Shown here piece by piece: positions 15,015 to 24,126 of a stretch of 64,000 nt of DNA. Within the stretch, counting starts at the first letter, position 1; every line of letters starts with the position of its first letter. The stretch covers positions 177,382 through 241,381 of the forward strand of contig NZ_BMSE01000013.1 of NCBI RefSeq assembly GCF_014648995.1. Reading direction: 5' to 3'. This DNA is from Streptomyces massasporeus (lineage in GTDB: Bacteria; Actinomycetota; Actinomycetes; Streptomycetales; Streptomycetaceae). The translations under genes and the position numbers were made by a program. Below the pieces are notes generated by a model. It was not told where the DNA came from. It was given only the letters and a program-made list of their open reading frames with translations, and did not search any database.

Positions 15015-16316
15015 TCAGTTGCCCGAGACGGTGACCGTCTCGTCGTTCTTCAGCTGGTTCACCAGCGTCTTCACCTTCGCGGTGTCCCACTGGAGGTTGC
15101 CGTTGGCGGCGTTGCCCGCGATCGGCATGTTCATCGACGTGCCCTCGCCGCCGCTGACGCCCTTCATCGCCCAGAACATGGACGCCAGGTCGAACAGGCC
15201 CATGTCCTTGTCGACCACGAGGGTGTCCAGGCCCGCGCTCATGGTCGGGTACAGCTTGAAGGGGTTGAGCACCGTGCCCGGGGTGGCGACCTGGTTGGCC
15301 AGGGCCGAGAGGAACTTCTGCTGGTTCTTCGTACGGTCCAGGTCGGAGCCGGCGAGCGCGTAGCGGGTGCGGACGAAGGCGAGGGCCTGCTCGCCGTTCA
15401 GCGTCTGCTTGCCCTTCTTGAGGTCCGCGCCGGACTTGGTGTCCTTGATGTCCTGCGGGATGTCCATCTCGACGCCGCCGACCGCGTCCACGATGTTCGC
15501 GAAGCCGGCGAAGCCGATCTCCACGTAGTGGTCGATGTGCAGGCCCGTGTTGGCCTCCACCGTGCGCACCAGCAGCTCCGGGCCGTCCTCGGCGTAGGCC
15601 GCGTTCAGCTTCGTCTGGCGGCCGGTGTTCGGGTAGAGCTTGCCGGAGTCGGAGCCCTTGAACGACGGGATCGTGACGTTCGAGTCGCGTGGCAGCGAGA
15701 TCAGCGTCGGGGCGCCGCCGCCGGTGTGCAGGATCATCATCGAGTCCGTGCGCTTGCCCTCGGCGGATCCGGTGTGCAGCTTCTTCTTCTCCTCGGCCGA
15801 CATGCCCTTGCGGCTGTCGGAGCCGACGATCAGGTAGTTCGTGCCCTCGCCCGCCTCCGGACGGTCGATGACCTTCGACAGGTCGACGTCGCGGTTGAGC
15901 TTGGAGTCCGCCCAGAAGTACGTGGCGACGCTCGTCACGACCAGCAGTGTCACCAGCGTGATGGCCGTCACCTTGATCCGGCGGCGCCAGTTGGGGGCGG
16001 GGCGCGGCTCGTACACGCCGTCGCCCGGGCCGCCGGGGCCTCTGCCGCCGGGGGAGCCGTAGACCTGGCCGGTGTTGTAGCCGCTGTCGTAGCCGTCGCC
16101 GGGGCCGTGGCCGCCGCCGTCCACATACGACGGCTGCTGCGGCACTCCGCCGCCGTACGGCGGGGCGCCGCCGTATCCCGCCTGCCCGGGCGATGCCGCC
16201 GGACCGCGGCGGACCTGCCGCATGACACGGGCGCTCTCGGGCTGTGCGCTCGAGCTGCCGCGTCCGTAGCGGCTGCCGCGGTTGTCGCCGGTGTATCCCT
16301 CGGGCCAGTCATTCAT
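15015..16316 (-). CDS. LCP-family protein (wall polymer ligase)
   Basis: A 433-residue LytR-CpsA-Psr protein. LCP enzymes transfer undecaprenyl-linked polymers such as teichoic acids onto peptidoglycan at the outer membrane face. A long Gly/Tyr/Pro-rich cytoplasmic tail (about 1-115) precedes a single transmembrane helix (about 124-145). The LCP domain follows, with VGSDSRKG, LISLPRDSNV, KLNAAYAEDGPELLVRTVE, IVDAVGGVEM and the catalytic-site arginines in ALAFVRTRYA. There is no LytR_C domain. The start at 16316 gives MNDWPEGYTGD; the Shine-Dalgarno (GGGG) is weak. It is the first of six LCP proteins in this window. Confidence 0.92.
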   Translation of the reverse strand: MNDWPEGYTGDNRGSRYGRGSSSAQPESARVMRQVRRGPAASPGQAGYGGAPPYGGGVPQQPSYVDGGGHGPGDGYDSGYNTGQVYGSPGGRGPGGPGDGVYEPRPAPNWRRRIKVTAITLVTLLVVTSVATYFWADSKLNRDVDLSKVIDRPEAGEGTNYLIVGSDSRKGMSAEEKKKLHTGSAEGKRTDSMMILHTGGGAPTLISLPRDSNVTIPSFKGSDSGKLYPNTGRQTKLNAAYAEDGPELLVRTVEANTGLHIDHYVEIGFAGFANIVDAVGGVEMDIPQDIKDTKSGADLKKGKQTLNGEQALAFVRTRYALAGSDLDRTKNQQKFLSALANQVATPGTVLNPFKLYPTMSAGLDTLVVDKDMGLFDLASMFWAMKGVSGGEGTSMNMPIAGNAANGNLQWDTAKVKTLVNQLKNDETVTVSGN

Positions 16317-16422
16317 GCGCCCCAGTGTGCAGGTCTCCGTAGTGACCCATACAAGAGTCGTCGGAAAATCAGAGCACGGCTGTGGCGAAGCTGACACAAA
16401 TCCCCCTCATGCCGCCTCGGCA

Positions 16423-16428
16423 TAAGGT
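16423..16428 (+). promoter_or_regulatory. Putative -10 box of the thioesterase gene
   Basis: TAAGGT (TANNNT) ends seven bases before the ATG at 16436, compatible with a leaderless transcript. AGGTAGGGG overlaps it and could serve instead as a ribosome binding site for a longer mRNA. Confidence 0.35.
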
Positions 16429-16435
16429 AGGGGCC

Positions 16436-16993
16436 ATGACAGACCTGGCCCCAGCTGCGGATTCCGGCAGTACGGATATCCCGGGCAAGCCGACTTCGGC
16501 GTCCCGCACCACCCTCAGCCACATCATGACCCACAACGACACGAACCTTCTGGGGACCGTGCACGGTGGGGTGATCATGAAGCTGGTCGACGACGCGGCG
16601 GGGGCCGTGGCGGGGCGGCACTCCGGCGGTCCGGCGGTCACCGCGTCCATGGACGAGATGGCGTTCCTGGAGCCGGTCCGCGTCGGTGACCTGGTGCACG
16701 TCAAGGCCCAGGTCAACTGGACCGGCCGGACGTCCATGGAGGTCGGCGTCCGGGTCCTGGCCGAACGCTGGAACGAGTCCGCCCCGGCCACGCAGGTGGG
16801 CTCCGCCTACCTCGTCTTCGCCGCGGTCGACGCCGACGGCAAGCCCCGCCGGGTCCCTCCGGTCCTCCCGGAGACCGAGCGCGACAAGCGCCGCTACCAG
16901 GAGGCCCAGATCCGCCGCACCCACCGCCTGGCCCGCCGCCGCGCGATCATGGACCTCCGCGAGAAGCGGGCGGCAGAGGGCATCGAGGACTGA
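16436..16993 (+). CDS. Acyl-CoA thioesterase (hotdog fold)
   Basis: A 185-residue thioesterase of the BACH/YciA hotdog group, which hydrolyses acyl-CoA to free acid and CoA. The diagnostic segment THNDTNLLGTVHGGVIMKLVDDAAG is followed by MDEMAFLEPVRVGD and the beta-strand VNWTGRTSMEVGVRV. The C-terminal 45 residues are strongly basic (RRYQEAQIRRTHRLARRR) and may be an extra helix. I chose the ATG at 16436; an in-frame start at 16382 lacks gene-like composition. The gene converges on an LCP gene with an 18 bp gap. The substrate chain length is unknown. Confidence 0.92.
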   Translation: MTDLAPAADSGSTDIPGKPTSASRTTLSHIMTHNDTNLLGTVHGGVIMKLVDDAAGAVAGRHSGGPAVTASMDEMAFLEPVRVGDLVHVKAQVNWTGRTSMEVGVRVLAERWNESAPATQVGSAYLVFAAVDADGKPRRVPPVLPETERDKRRYQEAQIRRTHRLARRRAIMDLREKRAAEGIED

Positions 16994-17011
16994 CGGGCGC
17001 GGCCGGATCCC

Positions 17012-18490
17012 CTAGTCGCACCCCACCTCGTCCCCCCGCACCACCCCGAACTCGCCCTGCCCCGGGTCCTCGGCCCGTACCTTGCGGACGCGTTCGAAGT
17101 CCGGGCCCGCGATCACCTTCAGGGTCGGGCCCAGGCCCTTGACCACCCGCAGTTCGCTGCCCGGCAGGGCGGTCGCCAGGGATCTGGCCGAGCGGTCCCA
17201 GCGTGGGTCGTAGGCGACGACCGTGCGCTTCACGTCCCGGGTGGCGGCGTTCACGGGGGCGTGGGTCGTGCGGAAGCCCGTCGAGGCCAGGGCCGCGTCC
17301 ACGCGGCGTCCGAGGCCGGGCGTGCCGGTGCCGTTCTCCACCTGGACGCGGATCTGCTGCGGGGCGACCGGGACGACCCGGGCCGCGCCGCGCGGCCGGT
17401 GCACGGACAGCGGCTGGTCCTTGCGCAGGGCTTGGAAGAGCCGCTCCGACTTCACCGGGTCCCACTTCAGCGTCGAGCCGACGCCCTTCACGGCGAACCC
17501 CATCCGCCCGATCGGGACGGTCGTGAACTCGGAGGAGGAGGGGGAGAAGTTCCGCATGGCGCGGCCCAGGTCCAGCATCTCGTCCGTGCCGAAGCCCTTG
17601 TCGGCCCGTACCGAGCCGAGCACCGCGCGGGTCACGTCCCGGAACCTCAGCGGGTTGAGGAGGGTCCCGGACGAGGTGAGCCGTTCCACGAGGGCCGCCA
17701 TGAAGCGCTGCTGCCGCTTCATGCGGCCCAGGTCGGACGCCCCGTCGACGTGGCGGGCGCGGACGAACTGGAGCGCCTGCCCGCCCGCGAGGGTGTGCCG
17801 CCCGGCCGGCAGGTTCAGGCCGGTGTAGCTGTCCTTGAGGGGGTCGGCCGTGCAGATCTGCACACCCCCGACCACGTCCACCGTCTTCATGAAGCTGGTG
17901 AAGTCGACCTCCAGGTAGTGGTCGATCTTCACCTTCGTCATGCTCTCGACGGTGCGCACGGTCAGCTGCGGCCCGCCCTCGGCGTACGCGGCGTTCAGCT
18001 TGACGGGATGCCCGTGGTGCCGCTTGCCCGACACCCGGTCGACATGCTCCGGCGTCACCGCGTACGAGTCGCGCGGCAGGCTCACCACGCTGGCCCGTTC
18101 CCGGTCCTCGGAGATGTGCACGATCATGATCGTGTCGGTGCAGTGGCAGGGCGCGCCGCCCAGCCGGTACTTGCGGCGCTCCTCCTTGCTGATCTTCTCG
18201 CGGCCGTCGGTGCCGACCAGCAGGACGTTCATGCCGTGGCCGGCCTGCGGGCGGTTCTTCATGTCCTTGAAGGGGTCGACCCGGGCGATGTCCGCGTCCA
18301 GGCTGGTCATGACCGCGTGCCCGAGGCCGGCGGAGGCGAGGACCACCACGGACAGTGTGGTGACCGCCCGCATGGCCCAGCGCGGCCGCCGCGCGGGCGG
18401 TGCGGGCCTGCGCGGAGCACGGCGGGGGGCGGGTGGCTGCGGGCGGCGGGGAGCGGCGGTGGACCGAGGGGACCGCGGCGGCGTGGGCAT
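17012..18490 (-). CDS. LCP-family protein with LytR_C domain
   Basis: A 492-residue LCP protein. A short Pro/Arg-rich cytoplasmic tail (about 1-38) and one membrane helix (about 40-62) precede the LCP catalytic domain (about 85-330; VGTDGREK, VVSLPRDSYAV, KLNAAYAEGGPQLTVRTVE, ALQFVRARH). A LytR_C domain (about 385-480; IRVQVENGTGTPGLGRRVDA) follows. It presumably attaches a glycopolymer to peptidoglycan. The ATG at 18490 is preceded by GGAGGTG; the frame stays open far upstream, but that part is antisense to the glycosyltransferase. It diverges from the glycosyltransferase gene, which suggests a joint role in one surface polymer. Confidence 0.93.
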   Translation of the reverse strand: MPTPPRSPRSTAAPRRPQPPAPRRAPRRPAPPARRPRWAMRAVTTLSVVVLASAGLGHAVMTSLDADIARVDPFKDMKNRPQAGHGMNVLLVGTDGREKISKEERRKYRLGGAPCHCTDTIMIVHISEDRERASVVSLPRDSYAVTPEHVDRVSGKRHHGHPVKLNAAYAEGGPQLTVRTVESMTKVKIDHYLEVDFTSFMKTVDVVGGVQICTADPLKDSYTGLNLPAGRHTLAGGQALQFVRARHVDGASDLGRMKRQQRFMAALVERLTSSGTLLNPLRFRDVTRAVLGSVRADKGFGTDEMLDLGRAMRNFSPSSSEFTTVPIGRMGFAVKGVGSTLKWDPVKSERLFQALRKDQPLSVHRPRGAARVVPVAPQQIRVQVENGTGTPGLGRRVDAALASTGFRTTHAPVNAATRDVKRTVVAYDPRWDRSARSLATALPGSELRVVKGLGPTLKVIAGPDFERVRKVRAEDPGQGEFGVVRGDEVGCD

Positions 18491-18616
18491 GGGGCACCTC
18501 CGGACGACGGCCGTACGTGGGATCCGTGAAACCGTAGGCCGATACGATCTGCGGCCCGCGCCACCGCCCCGACGGCGCGCACCGCTGTCCCCCGTTCGCG
18601 GTAACGTGAGGCCCCT

Positions 18617-19654
18617 ATGAACGCCAATCCCGACGTGCGGCACCCCGCCGTTTCCGTGATCATGCCTGTCCTCAACGAGGAGCGGCATCTGCGGGGAGCA
18701 GTCCAAGCGATCCTCGCGCAGGAGTACGCCGGCGAGATGGAGGTCGTGATCGCCCTCGGTCCGTCCACGGACCGCACGGACGAGATCGCCGCCGAGCTCG
18801 TGGCCGAAGACGCGCGTATCCACACCGTCCCCAACCCCACCGGCCGTACGCCCGCGGCGCTGAACGCGGCGATCAACGCCTCCCGGCATCCGATCGTCGT
18901 CCGCGTCGACGGGCACGGCATGCTTTCGCCGAACTACATCGCGACCGCCGTACGGCTCCTGGAGGAGACCGGCGCGCAGAACGTCGGCGGCATCATGCAC
19001 GCCGAGGGCGAGAACGACTGGGAGCACGCGGTCGCCGCCGCGATGACCTCGAAGATCGGGGTCGGCAACGCCGCCTTCCACACCGGCGGCCAGGCCGGCC
19101 CGGCCGAGACCGTCTACCTCGGTGTGTTCCGGCGCGAGGCGCTGGAGCGGCAGGGCGGGTACAACGTGGAGTTCATCCGCGCCCAGGACTGGGAGCTGAA
19201 CTTCCGCATCCGTGAGGCCGGCGGCCTGATCTGGTTCTCGCCCGAGCTGAAGGTGTCGTACCGGCCGCGGCCGAGCATGAAGGCGCTGGCCAAGCAGTAC
19301 AAGGACTACGGCCGCTGGCGGCATGTGGTCGCCCGCTTCCACGAGGGCTCGATCAACCTGCGCTACCTCGCCCCGCCGACCGCTGTGTGCGCGATCGGGG
19401 CCGGGATCCTGGTGGGCGCCCTGCTGACGCCGTGGGGCTTCGTCGTGCCCGGCGGTTATCTCGCGGCGATCCTGCTCGGCTCGCTTCCGGCGGGCAAGGG
19501 CCTGCCGCTCAAGGCGCGGCTGCAGATCCCCGTGGCGCTGGCCACGATGCACATGTCGTGGGGCTGGGGCTTCCTGACCAGCCCGCGGGCGCTGGCGCGG
19601 AAGGTCATCGCCTCCCGGCGCCCCGCGGTGCGGGCGGACGCCACCGCGAGCTGA
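18617..19654 (+). CDS. Family 2 glycosyltransferase
   Basis: A 345-residue GT-A fold glycosyltransferase. The nucleotide-sugar site is VSVIMPVLNEERHLRGAVQ, with the metal-binding acidic motif near VRVDGHGML and the acceptor-side QDWELNFRIREAGG. Two hydrophobic helices near 255-300 anchor the C-terminus in the membrane. This arrangement resembles succinoglycan-type (ExoA-like) polyprenyl-phosphate glycosyltransferases. GTGAGG precedes the ATG. It diverges from an LCP gene and ends at a strong hairpin. The sugar transferred is unknown. Confidence 0.9.
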   Translation: MNANPDVRHPAVSVIMPVLNEERHLRGAVQAILAQEYAGEMEVVIALGPSTDRTDEIAAELVAEDARIHTVPNPTGRTPAALNAAINASRHPIVVRVDGHGMLSPNYIATAVRLLEETGAQNVGGIMHAEGENDWEHAVAAAMTSKIGVGNAAFHTGGQAGPAETVYLGVFRREALERQGGYNVEFIRAQDWELNFRIREAGGLIWFSPELKVSYRPRPSMKALAKQYKDYGRWRHVVARFHEGSINLRYLAPPTAVCAIGAGILVGALLTPWGFVVPGGYLAAILLGSLPAGKGLPLKARLQIPVALATMHMSWGWGFLTSPRALARKVIASRRPAVRADATAS

Positions 19655-19674
19655 CCCGACCCGACGTGACGTGG

Positions 19675-19712
19675 CCGTGGGCCCCCTTCCCGACCGGGAA
19701 GGGGGCCCACGG
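19675..19712. terminator. Bidirectional terminator hairpin
   Basis: CCGTGGGCCCCCTTCCCG and its perfect complement CGGGAAGGGGGCCCACGG form an 18-base inverted repeat. It ends the glycosyltransferase gene and also faces the convergent I36-type gene. Confidence 0.9.
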
Positions 19713-19739
19713 TGCGCGTGGCCCGCGGCCGCGCGGTGA

Positions 19740-20159
19740 TCAGCAGCCGGGGCCGCTGCAGCCGCCGGAGTAGTAGGACTCGCTGGAGGCGTTGTTGTTC
19801 TTCAGCCACGTCGGCAGGTTGACCCGCTTGCCGCCGAGGGTCTTGAACGAGTCGCCGGAGTAGCCGGAGTTGAAGTAGGTCTTGCAGGTGAACAGCGGCC
19901 CCATGTTGCAGAACAGGGAGGCGGCGTTGTTGCCGACGACCTGGTTCTGGCCGCTGCCCGAGGTGATGAAGTAGTCGTCGTGGTGGGTGTACTGGTCGCC
20001 CTCGTAGTCGATCATCGAGCCCGAGGTGTTCGAGTTGAAGTAGAAGCACGTCTCCTGCACGGAGCACACGCCGTTGGCGGCGGAGGCGGTGCCCGAGAAG
20101 GCGAAGACGGAAGTGAGCGCCGCGGCACCGGCGGCGGCGAGCGTGGCCCAGCGGTTCAT
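19740..20159 (-). CDS. Secreted I36/beta-gamma-crystallin-like protein A
   Basis: A 139-residue exported protein. The signal peptide ends at TASA-A (about residue 28). The mature part of about 110 residues has six cysteines (32, 38, 84, 92, 134, 139) and the pattern YTHHDDYFITSGSGQNQVVGNNAAS. This resembles peptidase inhibitor family I36 (SMPI) and the Streptomyces killer-toxin-like protein, both beta-gamma-crystallin folds. Function is undecided between protease inhibitor and small toxin. GAGGGGAC precedes the ATG. It is the last gene of a four-gene exported-protein run divergent from an ABC exporter. Its C-terminal SGGCSGPGC tail is absent from its paralogue. Confidence 0.85.
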   Translation of the reverse strand: MNRWATLAAAGAAALTSVFAFSGTASAANGVCSVQETCFYFNSNTSGSMIDYEGDQYTHHDDYFITSGSGQNQVVGNNAASLFCNMGPLFTCKTYFNSGYSGDSFKTLGGKRVNLPTWLKNNNASSESYYSGGCSGPGC

Positions 20160-20208
20160 GTGAGGTCCCCTCGTTTTCGTGGATGTGTACGCGCGGCCCG
20201 TACGGCGG

Positions 20209-21090
20209 TCAGCCGCCGTCGGCCGCGAGGATCTTGCCGGCGCGCGCGATGAGCCTCTCGGCCTCCGCGCCCGCCTTCTTCAGCTGTGCGGCACGGGTGG
20301 TGACGGTGCTGCGCTGGAGCGTGGTCTCCACCCGCTGCCAGGCGTCCACCAGTCCCGTACGCGTCTTGCAGGTGATGTCGGCCACGGCCACCGACCGCTC
20401 GTGGTCCGTCACCGTGCGGCCCATGACGCCGGGGTCGGCGGGCGGGTCCAGCGGGGTGGCGTAGCGGTGGCCGGCCTCGGCCATGCAGCGCGACCAGGCC
20501 GCGAACGCGGCCTTCACCCGCGGGTCCTCCAGAGAGCGCTGGAAGGAGTCGCGCTTGTACCACTGGGGGAGGTCGACGGCCTCCATGTCGATCCCGGCCT
20601 CCAGCTCGCGGTGCGCCTCGCCGGTGCAGCCGTCGTCGAACGCGCCGTCGTCCAGCGGTTTGCCCGTACCGGTCAGGGCACGTTCGTAGGCCTTGGAGCG
20701 CTTGGGCTCCTTCGGCCGCTCCCGCGCGGGAGCGCCGGCCAGGTGGTAGCCGTGGGTGCGGGCCGTCTTCAGCACGGTGATCCCGTACCGGCGTTCGTGT
20801 CCGGTGGGGCCCGTCGTGGTGGTGTCCTGCGGTGCCGGTGCCTCGTAGGCGAGGCCCTGACGCCGCATGCACCGGTCGGTGAGCTCCGTGAGGGCGCGCG
20901 AGACGGTACCGAAGTCCTCGTCGGACACCTGGTAGGGGTCGAGCGGAAGGGTGATCCGGGGCGGGCCGGCGGTGGCGTCCCCGCTCGCCGCCGCGCCCGT
21001 AGGGCGAGCGTGCCCGGAGGGTTCCGGGGACGCGCACGACGTGACGACGGCGGCGAGAAGGAGGACCAGACCGGCGCGGGCGAGCCGCAT
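20209..21090 (-). CDS. Lipoprotein paralogue 2 (exporter-linked)
   Basis: A 293-residue predicted lipoprotein. The signal sequence ends in a lipobox, VTSC (about residues 16-19), so the Cys would be lipidated and the protein held on the outer face of the membrane. It shares with the next upstream gene an acidic DPYQVSDEDFGTVSRA-type N-terminal region, AFAAWSRCMAEAGHRYATP and VADITCKTRTGLVDAW, including the spaced cysteines. I recognise no named domain. It starts 17 bp after the stop of its paralogue, in the same operon. It might be a substrate-binding or immunity-type component of the divergent exporter, by context only. Confidence 0.82.
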   Translation of the reverse strand: MRLARAGLVLLLAAVVTSCASPEPSGHARPTGAAASGDATAGPPRITLPLDPYQVSDEDFGTVSRALTELTDRCMRRQGLAYEAPAPQDTTTTGPTGHERRYGITVLKTARTHGYHLAGAPARERPKEPKRSKAYERALTGTGKPLDDGAFDDGCTGEAHRELEAGIDMEAVDLPQWYKRDSFQRSLEDPRVKAAFAAWSRCMAEAGHRYATPLDPPADPGVMGRTVTDHERSVAVADITCKTRTGLVDAWQRVETTLQRSTVTTRAAQLKKAGAEAERLIARAGKILAADGG

Positions 21091-21107
21091 GTGTGGGTCC
21101 CGTCGGG

Positions 21108-22061
21108 TCAGCGGGCCCCGGCGGCGGCCGCGGCCTTGAGGATGGAGCTCTTGCGTTCCTTGAGCGTGTTCAACAGCTGCTCGTTCTTCTCGACGGCCCG
21201 TTCCTGGTACGCGACCTCGACGGCGTACCAGACGCCGATCACGTTGTTCTCGCGTTTGCAGGTGACATCGGCGGTGGCGACGCGGATCTCTTCGGCCGAG
21301 GCGGTGCCGGCCTTGGTGAACCGCTTGTCCTCGACGGCTGCCATGGGGGAGGAGTAGGTGTAGCCCTGCTTCTTCATGCAGGCGGACCAGGCGCTGAACG
21401 CCTTCTTCACCCGGGAGTCCTTCTGGGACTCCTGGTAGGTGAAGCCGGCGAGCTGGTCGGCGAACTCCTCCTGGTCCGGGTGGACCTTGGGCCCCTTGGA
21501 CGCGAGGTCGCGCAGGGATTTGCCCCAGCAACCCCCCTTGGGGATGGTCTTGCCGTTCTGCTCCGCCTTGGCGGACTCCCCCTCGCGCGGGCCGAACAGC
21601 ACGAGCGACTCGGCGCTGGAGTAGTTCTCCTTCGGCGGCTTGGGCCCGCGCGCGGCGGGGTCCGGGTGGTAGCCGAAGCGGGAGGCCTTGTCCGGGTCGG
21701 ACACGCCGTACCGGTTGGCGTCACGCAGGGCTTTGTCGCCCCGGTACGACGGCCGGGGCTCCAGGTCGAACCCGTAGTCGCCCATGCACGCGGCGGCGAG
21801 CAGGTCCTCGCCCTGCCGTCGGGTGCGCAGCTCGTCGTCGGTCCAGGCGTACGCCTCCAGCGGCAGTTCGAGATTGACCGAGGCGGCCATGCTGGGCGTG
21901 GCGCTGACCTTCGGAGGGTTCTTGAAGTCGACCGGCGGGGCGGCGCTGGAGCGGGAGCCCGGCGTGCCGTCGTCCTCGGAGCCCGAGGAGCAGGCGGTCA
22001 GCCCGAGGGCGGCGCACACCAGCGCCGCCCCGAGCCGTCGTGCGGTGGTACTGCGCGGCAT
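21108..22061 (-). CDS. Lipoprotein paralogue 1 (exporter-linked)
   Basis: A 317-residue predicted lipoprotein with lipobox LTAC at residues 21-24. It is homologous to the following gene: LPLEAYAWTDDELRTRRQGEDLL matches that protein's N-terminal block, and AFSAWSACMKKQGYTYSSP and VATADVTCKRENNVIGVWYAVE match its C-terminal blocks. The C-terminus is a charged helix (NEQLLNTLKERKSSILKA). No known domain is recognised. It lies 15 bp downstream of the I36-type gene B, with which it shares a transcript. Confidence 0.83.
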   Translation of the reverse strand: MPRSTTARRLGAALVCAALGLTACSSGSEDDGTPGSRSSAAPPVDFKNPPKVSATPSMAASVNLELPLEAYAWTDDELRTRRQGEDLLAAACMGDYGFDLEPRPSYRGDKALRDANRYGVSDPDKASRFGYHPDPAARGPKPPKENYSSAESLVLFGPREGESAKAEQNGKTIPKGGCWGKSLRDLASKGPKVHPDQEEFADQLAGFTYQESQKDSRVKKAFSAWSACMKKQGYTYSSPMAAVEDKRFTKAGTASAEEIRVATADVTCKRENNVIGVWYAVEVAYQERAVEKNEQLLNTLKERKSSILKAAAAAGAR

Positions 22062-22076
22062 GGGATCGTCCGCGTC

Positions 22077-22478
22077 CTAGAAGGGCTCGTAGCTGGAGGC
22101 GTTGTTGTTCTGCAGCCAGCCCGGCGTGTTGCGGCGCACACCGTCACAGGTGTGGTTGTGGCGCTGCCCGTTGAAGTTGGAGTTGAAGAAGATCGCGTAG
22201 TTGTAGCGGGTGCCTTCGCACTTCGCGGACGACGCGTTGTTGCCCACGACCAGGCCCTTGCCGGCACCGCTGGAGCGGAACACGTCGTCGTGGTGGCTCG
22301 GCTCCTCGTCGTAGTAGTCGACGTAGGACGACGCGCCGTACTGGGTCGAGTGGTAGTACATGCACAGCTCACCGCTGTCGCAGCGGCCGTCGTTGTACCC
22401 GGCCTGGGCCGGTGCCGAGCTCAGTGCGAGCGTGCCGAGTGCGAGCGCAGCCGCGGCGAAGAAGGAACGACCTCTCAT
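22077..22478 (-). CDS. Secreted I36/beta-gamma-crystallin-like protein B
   Basis: A 133-residue exported protein. The signal peptide cleaves after APAQA (about residue 26). The mature region has four cysteines (33, 39, 87, 111) and shares SHHDDVFRSSGAGKGLVVGNNASS and the NNNASS end with protein A. Tyr and Asn are abundant, as in SMPI-type inhibitors. It is the promoter-proximal gene of the exported-protein operon. The start at 22478 has GGGAGAC upstream; a longer frame upstream reads through an AT-rich promoter region. Confidence 0.85.
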   Translation of the reverse strand: MRGRSFFAAAALALGTLALSSAPAQAGYNDGRCDSGELCMYYHSTQYGASSYVDYYDEEPSHHDDVFRSSGAGKGLVVGNNASSAKCEGTRYNYAIFFNSNFNGQRHNHTCDGVRRNTPGWLQNNNASSYEPF

Positions 22479-22755
22479 CAGTGTCTCCCCGTTTCCTGTG
22501 AGGGTGTTGTGACCAACGGCGCAGGATCCTTGCATGAGTTGTGCACTGAAGTGCAAGCCGAGTGACGGTTGTGACTCAAAAACGATCACCCTGGCCGTAA
22601 ATAAACGGTCGTCAAGTGACTTTGGGAACAGATAACTTGACTTTGACCGAACGAAAATGGTCATCTCGGCGTGACCATGACGATGTGAAGGTGCTGGTCG
22701 GACGGCGTGAAGGCGCCAACCCGCCCCACATCGTCCGCTGTTGGGGGAGTGTCAG
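22479..22755. promoter_or_regulatory. AT-rich divergent control region
   Basis: This 277 bp gap between the exported-protein operon and the exporter operon is clearly less GC-rich than its surroundings. It contains a dyad TGCACT-GA-AGTGCA (22542-22555), an inverted repeat CCGT-AAATAA-ACGG near 22595, and TTGACT and TTGACC hexamers near 22635-22645 that could be -35 elements for the exporter. No coding sequence is seen. A shared regulator acting on both operons is plausible. Confidence 0.5.
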
Positions 22756-24126
22756 TTGTCGAAGCAGGGGGAGAGCTCCGGCCTGACCCGGCGCAGGCGG
22801 TCGCTGACCGCGCTGGCCGTGGGATCGGTCGTGCTCGTGGGTGCCGCACTGTGGACGTCGGCGTACGTGAAGTCGCCGGCGCAGGCCGCGGCCGAGGCCC
22901 GGCCACCCGCTCCCGACGTCCTCACCGCGCCCGTCGAGCGCCGCGTCCTCGCCGACACGGTCGTCACCCGGGGCACGGTCTCCTCCTCCCAGACGGTGGA
23001 CATCGCCCCCGCCGGCACCGCCGCCGAGGACGTCGCCCGGCCCGTCGTCACCAAGATCATGGTGCGCTCCGGCCAGACCTTCCGCGGCGGCCGCGTCCTC
23101 GTCGAGGTCTCCGGCCGCCCGGTCTTCGCCCTGCGCGGCGAACTGCCCGTCTACCGCGACCTCAAGCCCGGCTCCCGCGGCGACGACGTCCGCCAGCTCC
23201 AGAAGGCACTGCGCGATCTCGGCCACGGCACCGGCGCCGACGCCACCGGCACCTACGGCCCCGGCACCAAGCAGGCCGTCGCCGCGCTGTACGCCGCCAT
23301 CGGCTACGAACCCGTCACCGCCGGCGGCGGCAAGGACGGCGCCGACCCGCTGAAGGGCGCCCGCGCCGACGTGAAGAGCGCCCAGCGCGCCCTCGACGGA
23401 CTGCTCGGCGACAAGGCCGACGCCGACGAGGTCCGCTACGCCCGCGAGGACCTCACCGAGGCCAAGGCCGCACTGGCCGAGGCCGAGGCCGTGTCGGGCC
23501 CGATGGTGCCCGCCTCCGAGGTCGTCTTCCTCTCCGGCTTCCCGGCCCGCGTCGACAGCATGACCGCCAAGGTCGGCACGGCCGCGGGCGAGAAGCTCGC
23601 CACCGTCTCCGCCGGCCGGCTGGTCGTCACCGGCTTCCTCGGCGCCCAGGAGAAGGACCTCGTCCGCCCCGGCCAGAAGGTCAAGGTGCTCTCCGAGGTC
23701 TACGGCCAGGAACTCACCGGCACCGTCGGCACAGTCGCCGACACCCCGACCGTCCCCGAGGCCGACGGCGACGACACCGCCGCCGCGGCGGCACCCGCCG
23801 GGCAGGGCTACGCGGTCACCGTCAAGCCCGACTCCGCCCTGCCGGCCCGCCTGGCCGGCCAGGACGTACGGCTCACCGTCGAGGCCGGCTCCTCCGACGG
23901 CAAGGTGCTCGTCGTCCCGGTCTCCGCGCTGTCCGCCGGCGCCGACGCGCGCACCACCGTCACCGTGCTGGACGCCTCCGGCGAGCGGCGGCGTGTGGAG
24001 GTACGGCCCGGCACCTCCGGTGACGGCTACACCGCGGTGACCCCGGTGGGCGGCGCCCGGCTCGAAGCCGGCGACAAGGTCGTCGTGGGGGTCCGGCCCG
24101 CGGCGGGCGACGGGACCGCCAAGTGA
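22756..24126 (+). CDS. Periplasmic-adaptor-like protein with peptidoglycan-binding domain
   Basis: A 456-residue membrane-anchored adaptor (MacA/HlyD type). An N-terminal helix (about 17-36) is followed by the first half of a beta-barrel/lipoyl-like region. A PG_binding_1 domain comes next (about 135-190; YRDLKPGSRGDDVRQLQKAL), then a short coiled coil (about 195-245; Ala/Asp/Glu heptads) and the second half of the adaptor barrel. It probably links the wall to the MacB-like permease downstream. TTG 22756 is the best start, with GGGGGAG six bases upstream. GTGA overlap couples it to the ATPase gene. Confidence 0.87.
   Translation: MSKQGESSGLTRRRRSLTALAVGSVVLVGAALWTSAYVKSPAQAAAEARPPAPDVLTAPVERRVLADTVVTRGTVSSSQTVDIAPAGTAAEDVARPVVTKIMVRSGQTFRGGRVLVEVSGRPVFALRGELPVYRDLKPGSRGDDVRQLQKALRDLGHGTGADATGTYGPGTKQAVAALYAAIGYEPVTAGGGKDGADPLKGARADVKSAQRALDGLLGDKADADEVRYAREDLTEAKAALAEAEAVSGPMVPASEVVFLSGFPARVDSMTAKVGTAAGEKLATVSAGRLVVTGFLGAQEKDLVRPGQKVKVLSEVYGQELTGTVGTVADTPTVPEADGDDTAAAAAPAGQGYAVTVKPDSALPARLAGQDVRLTVEAGSSDGKVLVVPVSALSAGADARTTVTVLDASGERRRVEVRPGTSGDGYTAVTPVGGARLEAGDKVVVGVRPAAGDGTAK

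Noticed and set aside
18491..19552. Extension of the LCP gene at 17012 by about 350 codons upstream
   Set aside because: The extension is antisense to the glycosyltransferase, and GGAGGTG marks the ATG at 18490.
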